Assembly: GCF_002386445.1 (NCBI RefSeq)
Contig: NZ_DGIR01000049.1
Span: 1 to 64,000, forward strand
Direction of reading: 5' to 3'
DNA from: Pseudomonas sp. UBA4617
GTDB taxonomy: Bacteria; Pseudomonadota; Gammaproteobacteria; Pseudomonadales; Pseudomonadaceae
DNA length: 64,000 bases
Both the position numbers and the translations under genes were made by a program. Below are positions 1 through 8,784 of the stretch, in pieces. The notes under the pieces are model-generated. The model saw only the letters and a program-made list of their open reading frames with translations. It was not told the origin of the DNA and did not search any database. Numbering within the stretch: position 1 is the first letter of the stretch; every line of letters begins with the position of its first letter.

Positions 1-202
1 AGCGTTCAAAACCGCTGTCAACCTTCATCTCAACCGCTGCCGATCATTTGATCGAAGCACTTCCAATACTACCTGAATCGCTCAACTCTTTGATTATCAA
101 GGAATTTTGCGCTTCGACCACCTTGGAAGTGGGGCGCATTATAAGGGCATTCGAGACCGCGTCAACCTTTAAATACAAGAAAACTGAATATCGCCGAAAA
201 GC
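1..202. other. Window-edge intergenic DNA, no gene seen
   Basis: AT-richer than the surrounding genes. The only open frames are about 67-69 codons and overlap each other on opposite strands, with no convincing ribosome binding site or domain. It probably separates the CoA-transferase gene from a gene outside the window. I see no tRNA or rRNA fold. Confidence 0.5.
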
Positions 203-234
203 AAAGCGGGGAGGCCTGACGGCCTCCCCGCTTT
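203..234 (-). terminator. Intrinsic terminator after the CoA-transferase gene
   Basis: Perfect 14-bp stem (203-216 with 221-234) closed by the tetraloop TGAC. It has T-rich flanks on both strands, so it may work in both directions. It lies about 20 bases past the stop codon of the CoA-transferase gene. Confidence 0.85.
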
Positions 235-253
235 TGATCGGTACCATCCACCT

Positions 254-1474
254 TTAAAGCACACCGGCATCTCGAAGCCGTCGCACCTCATCGGCATTCA
301 CCCCCAGCACATCTATCAACACCGCATCGGTATGCTCACCGAGCAGCGGCGGCGCCCGTCGGTATTCCACAGGCGTCTCCGACAAGCGAATAGGGCTCGC
401 TACCTGCGGCACGCTCCCAGCCAGCGGATGCGGTATGTGCACTGCCAGTTGACGTGCCAGCACCTGCGGGTCCTGGAACATCTGCGCGAGGTCGTTGATA
501 GGCCCACAGGGCACCCCCGCGGCCTCCAACTGGCTTACCCACTCGGCCGTGGTCTTGAACACCGTGGCCTGACGAATCAGGGGAATGAGTTCCGCCCGGT
601 TGGCCACGCGCATCTTGTTGGTAACGAAACGCGGGTCGTCCGCCCAATGTGGCTGACCGGCCACTTCGGCGAACTTGCGGAACTGGCTATCGTTGCCCAC
701 GGTGAGGATGAAATCGCCATCAGCCGTCGGGAAATCCTGATATGGCACGATATTCGGATGCGCATTACCCAGACGACGAGGAGCAACGCCCGTGGTCAGG
801 TAGTTCATCGCCTGGTTCGCCAGACAGGCGACTTGTACGTCTAGCAAAGCCATGTCGACGTGCTGGCCAACCCCGGTCTGCTCTCGATGAGCGAGGGCAG
901 CGAGGACGGCCACCGTGGAATAAAGCCCGGTCAGAATGTCGGTCAGCGCTACTCCCACTTTGACCGGTCCCGCGCCTTCTTCACCCTCCGGGCGGCCGGT
1001 CAGGCTCATCAGCCCGCCCAGCCCCTGGATCATGAAGTCATAGCCGGCGCGCTTGGCATAGGGGCCAGTCTGGCCGAACCCGGTGATGGAACAATAGATA
1101 AGCCGAGGGTTGATAACCTTGAGGCTTGGGTAGTCCAGACCGTAGGCAGCCAAACCACCCACCTTGAAGTTCTCGATGACGATATCGGACTTCGCCGCCA
1201 ATTCACGCACCAGACGTTGCCCCTCTGGCTGGGTGAAGTCGATGGTCACCGAGCGCTTGTTGCGATTGGCCGACAGGTAATAAGCGGCCTCGCTGGTATT
1301 CTGCCCCTCGACATCCTTGAGGAAGGGCGGCCCCCACGAGCGCGTGTCGTCGCCGCTACCCGGGCGCTCGACCTTGATCACATCAGCGCCAAGGTCAGCG
1401 AGAATCTGGCCAGACCAAGGGCCGGCCAACACACGCGAAAGGTCCAGCACCCGCAGATGTGATAACGCGCCCAT
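254..1474 (-). CDS. CaiB/BaiF family (class III) CoA-transferase, probably succinyl-CoA:glutarate CoA-transferase
   Basis: A 406-residue class III CoA-transferase. The start is the ATG at 1474, because AAGGAG lies about six bases upstream; an in-frame TTG six codons earlier would overlap gcdH. The fold signature is present from the N-terminal LRVLDLSRVLAGPW region, and the probable catalytic Asp is near residue 179 in GVALTDILTG. It follows gcdH by only 14 bases and is clearly co-transcribed with it. The inferred role is to activate glutarate with CoA from succinyl-CoA, feeding glutaryl-CoA dehydrogenase in lysine/glutarate degradation. The exact substrate rests on context, since this family transfers CoA among many acids. 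Confidence 0.9.
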   Translation of the reverse strand: MGALSHLRVLDLSRVLAGPWSGQILADLGADVIKVERPGSGDDTRSWGPPFLKDVEGQNTSEAAYYLSANRNKRSVTIDFTQPEGQRLVRELAAKSDIVIENFKVGGLAAYGLDYPSLKVINPRLIYCSITGFGQTGPYAKRAGYDFMIQGLGGLMSLTGRPEGEEGAGPVKVGVALTDILTGLYSTVAVLAALAHREQTGVGQHVDMALLDVQVACLANQAMNYLTTGVAPRRLGNAHPNIVPYQDFPTADGDFILTVGNDSQFRKFAEVAGQPHWADDPRFVTNKMRVANRAELIPLIRQATVFKTTAEWVSQLEAAGVPCGPINDLAQMFQDPQVLARQLAVHIPHPLAGSVPQVASPIRLSETPVEYRRAPPLLGEHTDAVLIDVLGVNADEVRRLRDAGVL

Positions 1475-1488
1475 GGGCTGGCTCCTTA

Positions 1489-2670
1489 TCAATAGAAGGC
1501 CTGGATACCGGTCTGTGCACGCCCCAGGATCAGCGCATGTACGTCATGGGTACCTTCATAGGTGTTGACCACCTCGAGGTTGACCAGGTGGCGGGCTACC
1601 CCGAACTCATCGGAAATGCCGTTACCGCCAAGCATGTCACGCGCCATACGGGCGATATCCAGTGCCTTGCCACAGGAGTTGCGCTTCATGATCGAGGTGA
1701 TTTCCACTGCAGCGGTGCCTTCGTCTTTCATCCGCCCTAGGCGCAGGCAGCCCTGCAGCGCCAAGGTGATTTCGGTCTGCATGTCGGCCAGTTTCTTCTG
1801 GATCAACTGGTTTGCCGCCAATGGACGACCGAACTGCTGCCGATCCAGGGTGTACTGCCGCGCGGTGTGCCAGCAGGCCTCGGCGGCTCCCAGAGCACCC
1901 CAGGAGATGCCGTAGCGTGCCGAGTTCAGGCAGGTGAACGGGCCTTTGAGGCCGCGCACATCGGGAAAAATGTTCTCTTCGGGCACGAACACATTGTCCA
2001 TGACGATTTCGCCGGTGATCGAGGCGCGCAAGCCGACCTTGCCATGGATCGCCGGGGCACTGAGGCCCTCCCAGCCCTTTTCCAGGACGAAGCCGCGAAT
2101 ATCACCCTCATCATCCTTGGCCCAGACCACGAATACGTCAGCGATCGGACTGTTGGTGATCCACATCTTGCTGCCAGTCAGGCGGTAGCCGCCGTCGACC
2201 TTGCGCGCACGGGTGATCATCGAACCCGGATCGGAGCCGTGGTTAGGTTCGGTCAGGCCGAAGCAACCGATCCACTCGCCGCTGGCCAGCTTGGGCAGGT
2301 ACTTCTGCTTTTGCGCCTCGGTGCCGAATTCGTTGATCGGCACCATCACCAGCGACGATTGCACGCTCATCATCGAACGGTAACCCGAGTCGATACGCTC
2401 CACCTCGCGCGCAATCAGGCCATAGCATACGTAGTTCAGGCCGCTACCACCGTATTGCTCGGGAATGGTGGCACCCAGCAGCCCGACCTCTCCCATCTCA
2501 CGGAAGATAGCAGGGTCGGTCTGCTCATGACGGAAGGCTTCGAGCACCCGCGGTGCCAGCTTGTCCTGGGCGAACTGATAAGCGCTGTCGCGCACCATGC
2601 GCTCTTCCTCAGTGAGCTGCTGATCGAGCAGCAGCGGGTCGATCCAGTTGAAGCTTGCTTTACCGGCCAT
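1489..2670 (-). CDS. gcdH: Glutaryl-CoA dehydrogenase
   Basis: A 393-residue acyl-CoA dehydrogenase that oxidatively decarboxylates glutaryl-CoA to crotonyl-CoA with FAD, passing electrons to electron-transfer flavoprotein. The sequence reads as GcdH throughout: an N-terminal helical domain, the FAD/substrate stretch GCFGLTEPNHGSDPGSM, and the catalytic Glu at about residue 372 in NTYEGTHDVHA. The length is typical. It is first gene of a two-gene operon with the CoA-transferase and is divergent from a LysR regulator. The 158-base divergent region carries a dyad suitable for LysR control, so induction by glutarate or a derivative is likely. Confidence 0.97.
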   Translation of the reverse strand: MAGKASFNWIDPLLLDQQLTEEERMVRDSAYQFAQDKLAPRVLEAFRHEQTDPAIFREMGEVGLLGATIPEQYGGSGLNYVCYGLIAREVERIDSGYRSMMSVQSSLVMVPINEFGTEAQKQKYLPKLASGEWIGCFGLTEPNHGSDPGSMITRARKVDGGYRLTGSKMWITNSPIADVFVVWAKDDEGDIRGFVLEKGWEGLSAPAIHGKVGLRASITGEIVMDNVFVPEENIFPDVRGLKGPFTCLNSARYGISWGALGAAEACWHTARQYTLDRQQFGRPLAANQLIQKKLADMQTEITLALQGCLRLGRMKDEGTAAVEITSIMKRNSCGKALDIARMARDMLGGNGISDEFGVARHLVNLEVVNTYEGTHDVHALILGRAQTGIQAFY

Positions 2671-2754
2671 GAGCGATTCCTCGAAATTGGGTCAGTTTCT
2701 TGTGCTCTTGAGCCTAGGCCGGATCGGCTGTCGGGACAAACGAGGATTGCGCAC

Positions 2755-2785
2755 CAATTAGTGATATTTTGTCACTTCGTAATTG
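2755..2785. promoter_or_regulatory. LysR-type operator between gcdH and gcdR
   Basis: Two nested inverted repeats share a centre: an outer CAATTA (2755-2760) with TAATTG (2780-2785), and an inner GTGA-N7-TCAC (2761-2775). The inner dyad fits the T-N11-A rule of LysR regulators. It sits between the two divergent genes, where such regulators usually bind. Confidence 0.65.
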
Positions 2786-2828
2786 ACCAAACGCCACATT
2801 GACAGCCTTACAAGTGAGGTTGACGTAC

Positions 2829-3728
2829 ATGCGCCGCAAGATTCCAAGTACTACCGCCCTGGTTTGCTTCGAAGCCGCCGCACGCAATGAAAGCTTTACC
2901 AAGGCGGCCCAGGAACTCGCCCTGACTCAGGGTGCCGTGTGTCGGCAGATAGGCGGCCTGGAAGCGTTCCTCAATGTGGAATTGTTCCGCCGCTCGCGAC
3001 GCGGCGTAAAACTGACTGAAGCCGGCCTTTCCTATAGCCGCCAGGTGGCCACCCAACTGGACGCTGTCGAACGCGACACCTTGTCGGTAATGCGCCAGCA
3101 GGGCGCCAACGTCATCGAGCTGGCCGTAGTGCCTACCTTCGGCACCCAGTGGCTGCTACCAAGACTCAAGGATTTCCAGCAGCAGCACCCGGAGGTCACG
3201 GTCAACCTCACCAATCGCACCCGGCCTTTCCTGTTTGCCGACACGACCTTCGATGCAGCTATCTACTATGGCGATGCCGACTGGTCCGGCACCCAGTCGC
3301 ATCGGTTGATGGGAGAGAACCCGGTACCTGTATGCAGCCCGGCGCTGCTGTGCAACCAGGGTACGCTCGCCCCACAACGCATCGCCCAGCTGCCGTTGCT
3401 GCAACAAAGCACGCGCCCCTATGCCTGGCGCCAATGGTTCAGCAGCATCGGCATGAACGTGGAACGCGACATGACAGGCCCACGCTACGAGCTATTCTCG
3501 ATGCTCGCTCAGGCTGCCATGCATGAAATGGGCATTGCCCTGATTCCGCCATTCCTGATCCAGCGCGAGTTGGAGGAGGGTAGGTTGGTGGTCGCTAACA
3601 GGCATGCCCTCAGCAGTGACAAGGCCTACTATCTGATGATTCCGGAGCGCAAGGTGGAGTCGGCTTCGCTGCGCGCTTTCCGCGACTGGCTAGTTGGCCA
3701 GGCCCAGGCATACACAGCAAAAATCTAG
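2829..3728 (+). CDS. gcdR: LysR-family transcriptional regulator of glutarate catabolism
   Basis: A 299-residue LysR regulator. The N-terminal winged helix-turn-helix covers about residues 5-63 (FEAAARNESFTKAAQELALT, then the LFRRSRRG wing), followed by an effector-binding domain to the C-terminus. The ATG at 2829 was chosen over an upstream TTG at 2799 because GTGAGG lies in front and the family pattern MRRKIPSTTALVCFEAAARN begins there. Transcription is divergent from gcdH with a LysR-type dyad between. The inferred role is control of gcdH and the CoA-transferase. The name rests on position and family; the effector is not visible from sequence. Confidence 0.88.
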   Translation: MRRKIPSTTALVCFEAAARNESFTKAAQELALTQGAVCRQIGGLEAFLNVELFRRSRRGVKLTEAGLSYSRQVATQLDAVERDTLSVMRQQGANVIELAVVPTFGTQWLLPRLKDFQQQHPEVTVNLTNRTRPFLFADTTFDAAIYYGDADWSGTQSHRLMGENPVPVCSPALLCNQGTLAPQRIAQLPLLQQSTRPYAWRQWFSSIGMNVERDMTGPRYELFSMLAQAAMHEMGIALIPPFLIQRELEEGRLVVANRHALSSDKAYYLMIPERKVESASLRAFRDWLVGQAQAYTAKI

Positions 3729-3743
3729 ACGAAACCGCGCGAC

Positions 3744-3767
3744 TTGACTTCGTAGTCAATTATTTTG
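3744..3767 (+). terminator. Probable terminator of gcdR
   Basis: Stem TTGACT (3744-3749) and AGTCAA (3754-3759) with a four-base loop, followed by TTATTTT. It starts 15 bases past the gcdR stop. The stem is short and AT-rich, so it may be weak. Confidence 0.5.
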
Positions 3768-3779
3768 AACGCCTACAGA

Positions 3780-3800
3780 TGTATGCATTTGTCGCATACA
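3780..3800. promoter_or_regulatory. Operator-like perfect dyad TGTATGC-N7-GCATACA
   Basis: A perfect 7-bp inverted repeat with a 7-base spacer (3780-3786 and 3794-3800). It has no T tract, so it looks like a protein-binding site rather than a terminator. It lies between gcdR and pntAA, about 370 bases upstream of the pntAA start. The regulator is unknown. Confidence 0.4.
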
Positions 3801-4165
3801 CATAAACTGTTATGCGAGTGCAAAAATCTTGTTCGATCCGGCTTAACGCGCGGCTTTGCGGGTTATTTTGCGACATTCACCAAGCTGTAAGCGAATTGGC
3901 CGGAAAATTTTTGTTTTTTTCGCCTAGTCTGCCAAAAGCCCTTGCTTGACGGGCCGCAGCCTGACAGTTGCGACATACGGTCACAGGGTGACTTGTAGTT
4001 TTGACTTCGTTTCGCTCCAGAACCGGTTGAAGGCCTCTGGCTTCGTCTGCAAAATGCTTCGCCCGCCCAGGATTCGGCGGGCCGGCGCTCCACAGCCGCC
4101 CCAGCGCACCATCCGCAGTGTGTTGGCTTTTACAAAGACAAAAGGTCACCGCAGGAGAAATAGTC
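3801..4165. promoter_or_regulatory. Long leader region in front of pntAA
   Basis: About 365 bases without a credible gene. It contains an AT-rich patch near 3890-3925 that ends in a run of T, and a second dyad GTCAC-AGG-GTGAC at 3980-3992. The last bases hold the Shine-Dalgarno AGGAG (4153-4157) for pntAA. The length suggests a long 5' leader or several promoters, but I cannot fix a transcription start. Confidence 0.4.
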
Positions 4166-5287
4166 GTGCACATTGGTGTTCCTCTCGAGACGCAGACCGG
4201 TGAGACAAGGGTCGCTGCGACCCCCGAAACCATCAAGAAACTGATTGGCCAGGGCCATCAGGTTACCGTCCAACGGGGGGCAGGGCTCAATGCCAGCATT
4301 CCGGACAGTGCCTATGAGACCGTGGGCGCTTCCCTGGGGAGCGCAGCCGATGCCTACGGCGCCCAATTGGTGCTCAAGGTGGTCGCCCCCAACGACCAGG
4401 AACTGGCCCTCATCAACGGCGGCAGCCTCCTGGTCGGCATGCTCAATCCCTTCAACAACGAACTGATCGGCAAGATGGCCGAACGCGGTATCACCGCCTT
4501 CGCCCTGGAAGCCGCGCCGCGCACCTCGCGGGCCCAAAGCCTGGATGTGCTGTCGTCGCAAGCCAACATCGCCGGTTACAAGGCCGTATTGCTGGCAGCC
4601 CATCACTATCCCCGCTTCATGCCCATGCTGATGACCGCCGCCGGTACCGTTAAGGCCGCACGCGTGCTGATCCTGGGTGCGGGCGTCGCGGGCCTGCAGG
4701 CCATCGCCACGGCCAAACGCCTGGGTGCAGTGATCGAGGCGTCGGACGTACGCCCGGCGGTGAAAGAGCAGATCGAGTCGCTGGGCGCGAAATTCATCGA
4801 CGTGCCTTACGAGACCGATGAGGAACGCGAGTGCGCCGAAGGCGTGGGCGGGTATGCCCGGCCAATGCCGGCCAGCTGGATGCAGCGCCAGGCCCAGGCC
4901 GTACACGAGCGCGCCAAGCAAGCGGATATCGTCATCACCACCGCGCTTATACCGGGACGCAAGGCGCCAACGCTGCTCAGCGCCGAGACTGTCGCCCAGA
5001 TGAAGCCCGGCTCGGTGGTCATCGACCTTGCAGCAGCCCAAGGTGGCAATTGCCCGCTGACTGTCGCCGACCAGGTGGTGCAGCACAACGGCGTGATCAT
5101 CGTCGGCCCGACCAACCTGCCAGCCCAGGTGGCTGCCGATGCCTCGGCACTGTATGCGCGCAACCTGCTGGACTTCATGAAGCTGCTGTTCGACAAGGAC
5201 GGCGCGTTGGCCATCAACCTCGAAGACGACATCGTCGCGGCCTGCCTGATGTGCCGCGATGGTCAGATCGTCCGCAAGAACGGCTAA
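4166..5287 (+). CDS. pntAA: NAD(P) transhydrogenase subunit alpha part 1 (NAD-binding domain I)
   Basis: A 373-residue soluble domain I of the proton-translocating transhydrogenase, which exchanges hydride between NADH and NADP+ using the proton gradient. The start is GTG at 4166, with AGGAG nine bases upstream and the family N-terminus HIGVPLETQTGETRVAATP directly after; upstream in-frame codons lack homology. The NAD-binding Rossmann loop ILGAGVAGLQA lies near residue 168. It is the first gene of pntAA-pntAB-pntB. In enteric bacteria the alpha subunit is one chain; here it is split, as is normal in Pseudomonas. Confidence 0.96.
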   Translation: MHIGVPLETQTGETRVAATPETIKKLIGQGHQVTVQRGAGLNASIPDSAYETVGASLGSAADAYGAQLVLKVVAPNDQELALINGGSLLVGMLNPFNNELIGKMAERGITAFALEAAPRTSRAQSLDVLSSQANIAGYKAVLLAAHHYPRFMPMLMTAAGTVKAARVLILGAGVAGLQAIATAKRLGAVIEASDVRPAVKEQIESLGAKFIDVPYETDEERECAEGVGGYARPMPASWMQRQAQAVHERAKQADIVITTALIPGRKAPTLLSAETVAQMKPGSVVIDLAAAQGGNCPLTVADQVVQHNGVIIVGPTNLPAQVAADASALYARNLLDFMKLLFDKDGALAINLEDDIVAACLMCRDGQIVRKNG

Positions 5288-5298
5288 GGAGCACGACA

Positions 5299-5613
5299 AT
5301 GGAAGACATGCTGATTTCCCATGGCATCTACAACCTGATCATCTTCGTGTTGGCCATCTATGTGGGCTACCACGTGGTCTGGAACGTCACGCCGGCGCTG
5401 CACACCCCGCTGATGGCCGTCACCAACGCCATTTCCGCCATCGTCATCGTCGGCGCCATGCTGGCCGCCGCACTGACCGTGACCCCGGCCGGCAAACTGA
5501 TGGGTACCCTCGCCGTGGCCCTGGCCGCGGTCAATGTGTTCGGTGGCTTCCTGGTCACCCGCCGCATGCTTGAGATGTTCAAGAAGAAAGCCAAGAACGA
5601 GGGGCAGAAGTAA
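5299..5613 (+). CDS. pntAB: NAD(P) transhydrogenase subunit alpha part 2 (membrane)
   Basis: A 104-residue hydrophobic protein with about three membrane segments (residues about 10-28, 38-58 and 65-85) and a basic tail. It equals the C-terminal membrane part of enteric PntA, forming part of the proton channel. It starts 11 bases after pntAA, with AAGGAG overlapping the pntAA stop, and ends 2 bases before pntB, so translation is tightly coupled. The segment MGTLAVALAAVNVFGGFLVT is characteristic of the family. Confidence 0.95.
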   Translation: MEDMLISHGIYNLIIFVLAIYVGYHVVWNVTPALHTPLMAVTNAISAIVIVGAMLAAALTVTPAGKLMGTLAVALAAVNVFGGFLVTRRMLEMFKKKAKNEGQK

Positions 5614-5615
5614 GC

Positions 5616-7052
5616 ATGAGCATGAATCTGGTAACACTTCTCTACCTTGTCGCCTCGGTCTGCTTCATCCAGGCGCTCAAAGGCCTGTCGCATCCGACCA
5701 CCTCGCGGCGCGGCAACCTGTTCGGTATGATCGGCATGGGGATCGCCATCCTCACCACGGTTGGCCTCATTTACAAGCTTGGCGCAGAGCTGGCTACCGC
5801 CGGCATCGGCTACGTCATGGTTGGCCTGCTGGTTGGCGGTACCGCTGGCTCGATCATGGCCAAACGTGTCGAGATGACCAAGATGCCGGAGCTGGTCGCC
5901 TTCATGCACAGCATGATCGGCCTGGCCGCGGTGTTCATCGCCATCGCTGCCGTGCTGGAGCCGCAATCGATGGGCATCGTCGCCGCGATCAGCGACCCGA
6001 TTCCCACCGGCAACCGCCTGGAGCTATTCCTCGGCGCGGCCATCGGTGCCATTACCTTCTCCGGTTCGGTGATCGCCTTTGGCAAGCTGTCGGGCAAGTA
6101 CAAGTTCCGCCTGTTCCAAGGCGCACCGGTACAGTTCGCCGGCCAGCACAAGCTGAACCTGATCCTCGGCCTGACCACCATCGCCCTGGGCCTGCTGTTC
6201 ACCTTCACCGGGCACTACAGCGCCTTCACCCTGATGCTGGTCCTGGCCTTCATCATGGGCGTGCTGATCATTATTCCGATCGGCGGCGCCGACATGCCGG
6301 TGGTAGTGTCGATGCTCAACAGTTATTCGGGCTGGGCAGCGGCCGGCATCGGCTTCTCGCTGAACAACTCGATGCTGATCATTGCGGGCTCACTGGTCGG
6401 TTCGTCCGGTGCCATCCTCTCGTACATCATGTGCAAGGCAATGAACCGTTCATTCTTCAACGTCATCCTCGGCGGTTTCGGCGGCGATACCGATGCTGGC
6501 GCAGCGCAAGGCTCGAAAGAGCAGCGCCCGGTGAAATCCGGTTCGGCTGACGATGCCACCTTCCTGCTCAGCAATGCCGACAGCGTGATCATCGTCCCGG
6601 GCTACGGCCTGGCGGTGGCTCGCGCGCAACACGCGCTGAAGGAGCTGACCGAGAAGCTGAGCCACAACGGCGTGACCGTGAAGTATGCGATCCACCCGGT
6701 GGCCGGCCGCATGCCCGGGCATATGAACGTGTTGCTGGCCGAGGCGGAAGTGCCTTACGACCAAGTGTTCGAGATGGAAGATATCAACGCCGAGTTCGGA
6801 CAGGCTGACGTGGTTTTGGTGCTGGGCGCCAACGACGTGGTCAACCCGGCGGCGAAGAACGACCCCAAGTCGCCGATTGCCGGTATGCCGATTCTCGAGG
6901 CCTTCAAGGCCAAGACCATCATCGTCAACAAGCGCTCCATGGCCAGCGGCTATGCCGGGCTGGACAACGAACTGTTCTACCTCGACAAGACCATGATGGT
7001 GTTTGGCGATGCCAAGAAGGTCATCGAGGACATGGTCAAAGCGGTCGAGTGA
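5616..7052 (+). CDS. pntB: NAD(P) transhydrogenase subunit beta
   Basis: A 478-residue subunit with a long N-terminal membrane domain (about nine segments, residues 1-270) and a C-terminal NADP(H)-binding domain III (about residues 300-478) carrying the loop VPGYGLAVARAQ. It forms the proton channel with PntAB and binds NADPH. It is the last gene of the operon and is followed 31 bases later by a strong terminator. All three parts are full length, so the enzyme should be functional. Confidence 0.97.
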   Translation: MSMNLVTLLYLVASVCFIQALKGLSHPTTSRRGNLFGMIGMGIAILTTVGLIYKLGAELATAGIGYVMVGLLVGGTAGSIMAKRVEMTKMPELVAFMHSMIGLAAVFIAIAAVLEPQSMGIVAAISDPIPTGNRLELFLGAAIGAITFSGSVIAFGKLSGKYKFRLFQGAPVQFAGQHKLNLILGLTTIALGLLFTFTGHYSAFTLMLVLAFIMGVLIIIPIGGADMPVVVSMLNSYSGWAAAGIGFSLNNSMLIIAGSLVGSSGAILSYIMCKAMNRSFFNVILGGFGGDTDAGAAQGSKEQRPVKSGSADDATFLLSNADSVIIVPGYGLAVARAQHALKELTEKLSHNGVTVKYAIHPVAGRMPGHMNVLLAEAEVPYDQVFEMEDINAEFGQADVVLVLGANDVVNPAAKNDPKSPIAGMPILEAFKAKTIIVNKRSMASGYAGLDNELFYLDKTMMVFGDAKKVIEDMVKAVE

Positions 7053-7083
7053 CAACCGCTGCTGCAAACCAGCTGATATAAAG

Positions 7084-7117
7084 AAAGCCCCGGTCGGACA
7101 CTGCCGGGGCTTTTTTT
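7084..7117 (+). terminator. Intrinsic terminator of the pnt operon
   Basis: GC-rich stem AGCCCCGG (7086-7093) and CCGGGGCT (7104-7111), followed by a run of seven T (7111-7117). It lies about 30 bases after the pntB stop. Confidence 0.92.
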
Positions 7118-7157
7118 GCTTGATCCGGATCAACGGCTCTACTCCAAGCCTTCTCAT

Positions 7158-7171
7158 ACGACCATGGTCGT
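7158..7171. promoter_or_regulatory. Perfect 14-bp palindrome upstream of the CoA-transferase/hydrolase gene
   Basis: ACGACCATGGTCGT is fully self-complementary and sits 67 bases before the start codon of the next gene, a usual place for an operator. The binding protein is not known to me. Confidence 0.4.
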
Positions 7172-7237
7172 GGGACGGCAAGTGGCGAAGTCTCTAGACT
7201 GCGCTGCAGTAGTTTCAGTAGCCCGAGATAACAATCC

Positions 7238-8731
7238 ATGTACCGTGATCGTATCCGCTTGTCCTCCCTGCACAGCAAGGTAATGAGTGCGGCTGATGCC
7301 GCTGGTCTGATCGAGGACGGCATGACCGTCGGCATGAGCGGCTTCACCCGCGCCGGCGAAGCCAAGGCCGTGCCGCATGCCCTGGCCGAGCGCGCCAAGC
7401 AGTCGCCACTGAAAATCAGCCTGATGACCGGTGCCAGCCTGGGCAACGACCTGGACAAGCAACTGACCGAGGCCGGCGTGCTGGCTCGCCGCATGCCGTT
7501 CCAGGTCGACAGCACACTGCGCAAGGCCATCAACGACGGCAAGGTGATGTTCATCGACCAGCACCTGTCGGAAACCGTCGAACAACTGCGCAACCAGCAG
7601 TTGAAGCTGCCGGACATCGCGGTCATCGAAGCCGTGGCTATCACCGAGCAAGGCCATATCGTGCCAACCACATCGGTGGGCAACTCGGCCAGCTTCGCGA
7701 TCTTCGCCAAGCAGGTAATTGTCGAGATCAACCTCTCGCACAACACCAACCTCGAAGGCCTGCACGACATCTATATCCCGACCTACCGCCCGACCCGCAC
7801 ACCTATTCCGCTGGTCAAGGTAGACGACCGGATCGGCAGCACTGCCATCCCGATCGACCCAGCCAAGATCGTTGGTATCGTCATCAGCGACCAGCCGGAC
7901 TCGCCATCCACCGTACTGCCGCCGGATGACGAAACCCAGGGCATCGCCGACCACCTGATCAGCTTCTTCAAGAAAGAAGTGGAAGCTGGCCGCATGAGCA
8001 ACAGGCTCGGCCCGCTGCAGGCCGGTATCGGCAGCATCGCCAACGCGGTGATGTGCGGCCTGATCGAGTCACCGTTCGAAGACCTGACCATGTACTCCGA
8101 AGTACTGCAGGACTCCACCTTCGACCTGATCGATGCCGGCAAACTGAGCTTCGCCTCGGGCAGCTCGATCACCTTGTCCACCCGCCGCAACGCCGATGTG
8201 TTCGGTAACCTGGAGCGCTACAAGGACAAGCTGGTGCTGCGCCCGCAGGAAATCTCCAACCACCCGGAAGTGGTTCGTCGCCTGGGCATCATCGGTATCA
8301 ACACCGCACTGGAGTTCGACATCTATGGCAATGTCAACTCTACCCACGTTTGCGGTACCAGGATGATGAACGGTATCGGCGGTTCTGGGGACTTCGCCCG
8401 AAACGCTCACCTGGCGGTATTCGTCACCAAGTCGATTGCCAAAGGCGGCGCGATTTCCAGCGTGGTACCGATGGTCAGCCACGTCGACCACACCGAGCAC
8501 GACGTCGACATCCTGGTAACCGAGCAAGGCCTGGCCGACCTGCGTGGCCTGGCGCCGCGTGAGCGGGCAAGGGCGATCATCGACAACTGTGTGCACCCAG
8601 ACTATCGCGCTGCGCTGAACGATTACTTCGAACGCGCCTGCCAGCGCGGTGGCCACACTCCGCATATCCTGCGTGAAGCGCTGAGCTGGCACGAAAACCT
8701 GGAAGAAACCGGGCGCATGCTGGCTGGCTGA
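7238..8731 (+). CDS. Acetyl-CoA hydrolase/transferase family, probably succinyl-CoA:acetate CoA-transferase
   Basis: A 497-residue class I CoA-transferase of the Ach1/AarC/Cat1 type, moving CoA between succinyl-CoA or propionyl-CoA and acetate. The probable catalytic Glu is residue 288 in MYSEVLQD, and the preceding glycine-rich segment GPLQAGIGSIANAVM supplies the oxyanion region. The length (about 500) and the C-terminal FAITE-like block (TEQGLADLRGLAPRERA) are typical. It stands alone between terminators. A role in acetate use or in recycling CoA from the neighbouring glutarate pathway is possible, but only context suggests it. Confidence 0.9.
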   Translation: MYRDRIRLSSLHSKVMSAADAAGLIEDGMTVGMSGFTRAGEAKAVPHALAERAKQSPLKISLMTGASLGNDLDKQLTEAGVLARRMPFQVDSTLRKAINDGKVMFIDQHLSETVEQLRNQQLKLPDIAVIEAVAITEQGHIVPTTSVGNSASFAIFAKQVIVEINLSHNTNLEGLHDIYIPTYRPTRTPIPLVKVDDRIGSTAIPIDPAKIVGIVISDQPDSPSTVLPPDDETQGIADHLISFFKKEVEAGRMSNRLGPLQAGIGSIANAVMCGLIESPFEDLTMYSEVLQDSTFDLIDAGKLSFASGSSITLSTRRNADVFGNLERYKDKLVLRPQEISNHPEVVRRLGIIGINTALEFDIYGNVNSTHVCGTRMMNGIGGSGDFARNAHLAVFVTKSIAKGGAISSVVPMVSHVDHTEHDVDILVTEQGLADLRGLAPRERARAIIDNCVHPDYRAALNDYFERACQRGGHTPHILREALSWHENLEETGRMLAG

Positions 8732-8784
8732 CCACACCGCTTCCGGAACGGCGGCCCGCTGGCGCTGTTCCGGTCCTTGTATCT

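Noticed and set aside
44..257. Overlapping 67- and 69-codon frames at the left edge
   Set aside because: They lie on opposite strands over the same DNA, cross the terminator hairpin and look non-coding.
4130..5299. 389-codon frame opposite pntAA
   Set aside because: Antisense mirror of the transhydrogenase domain I gene.
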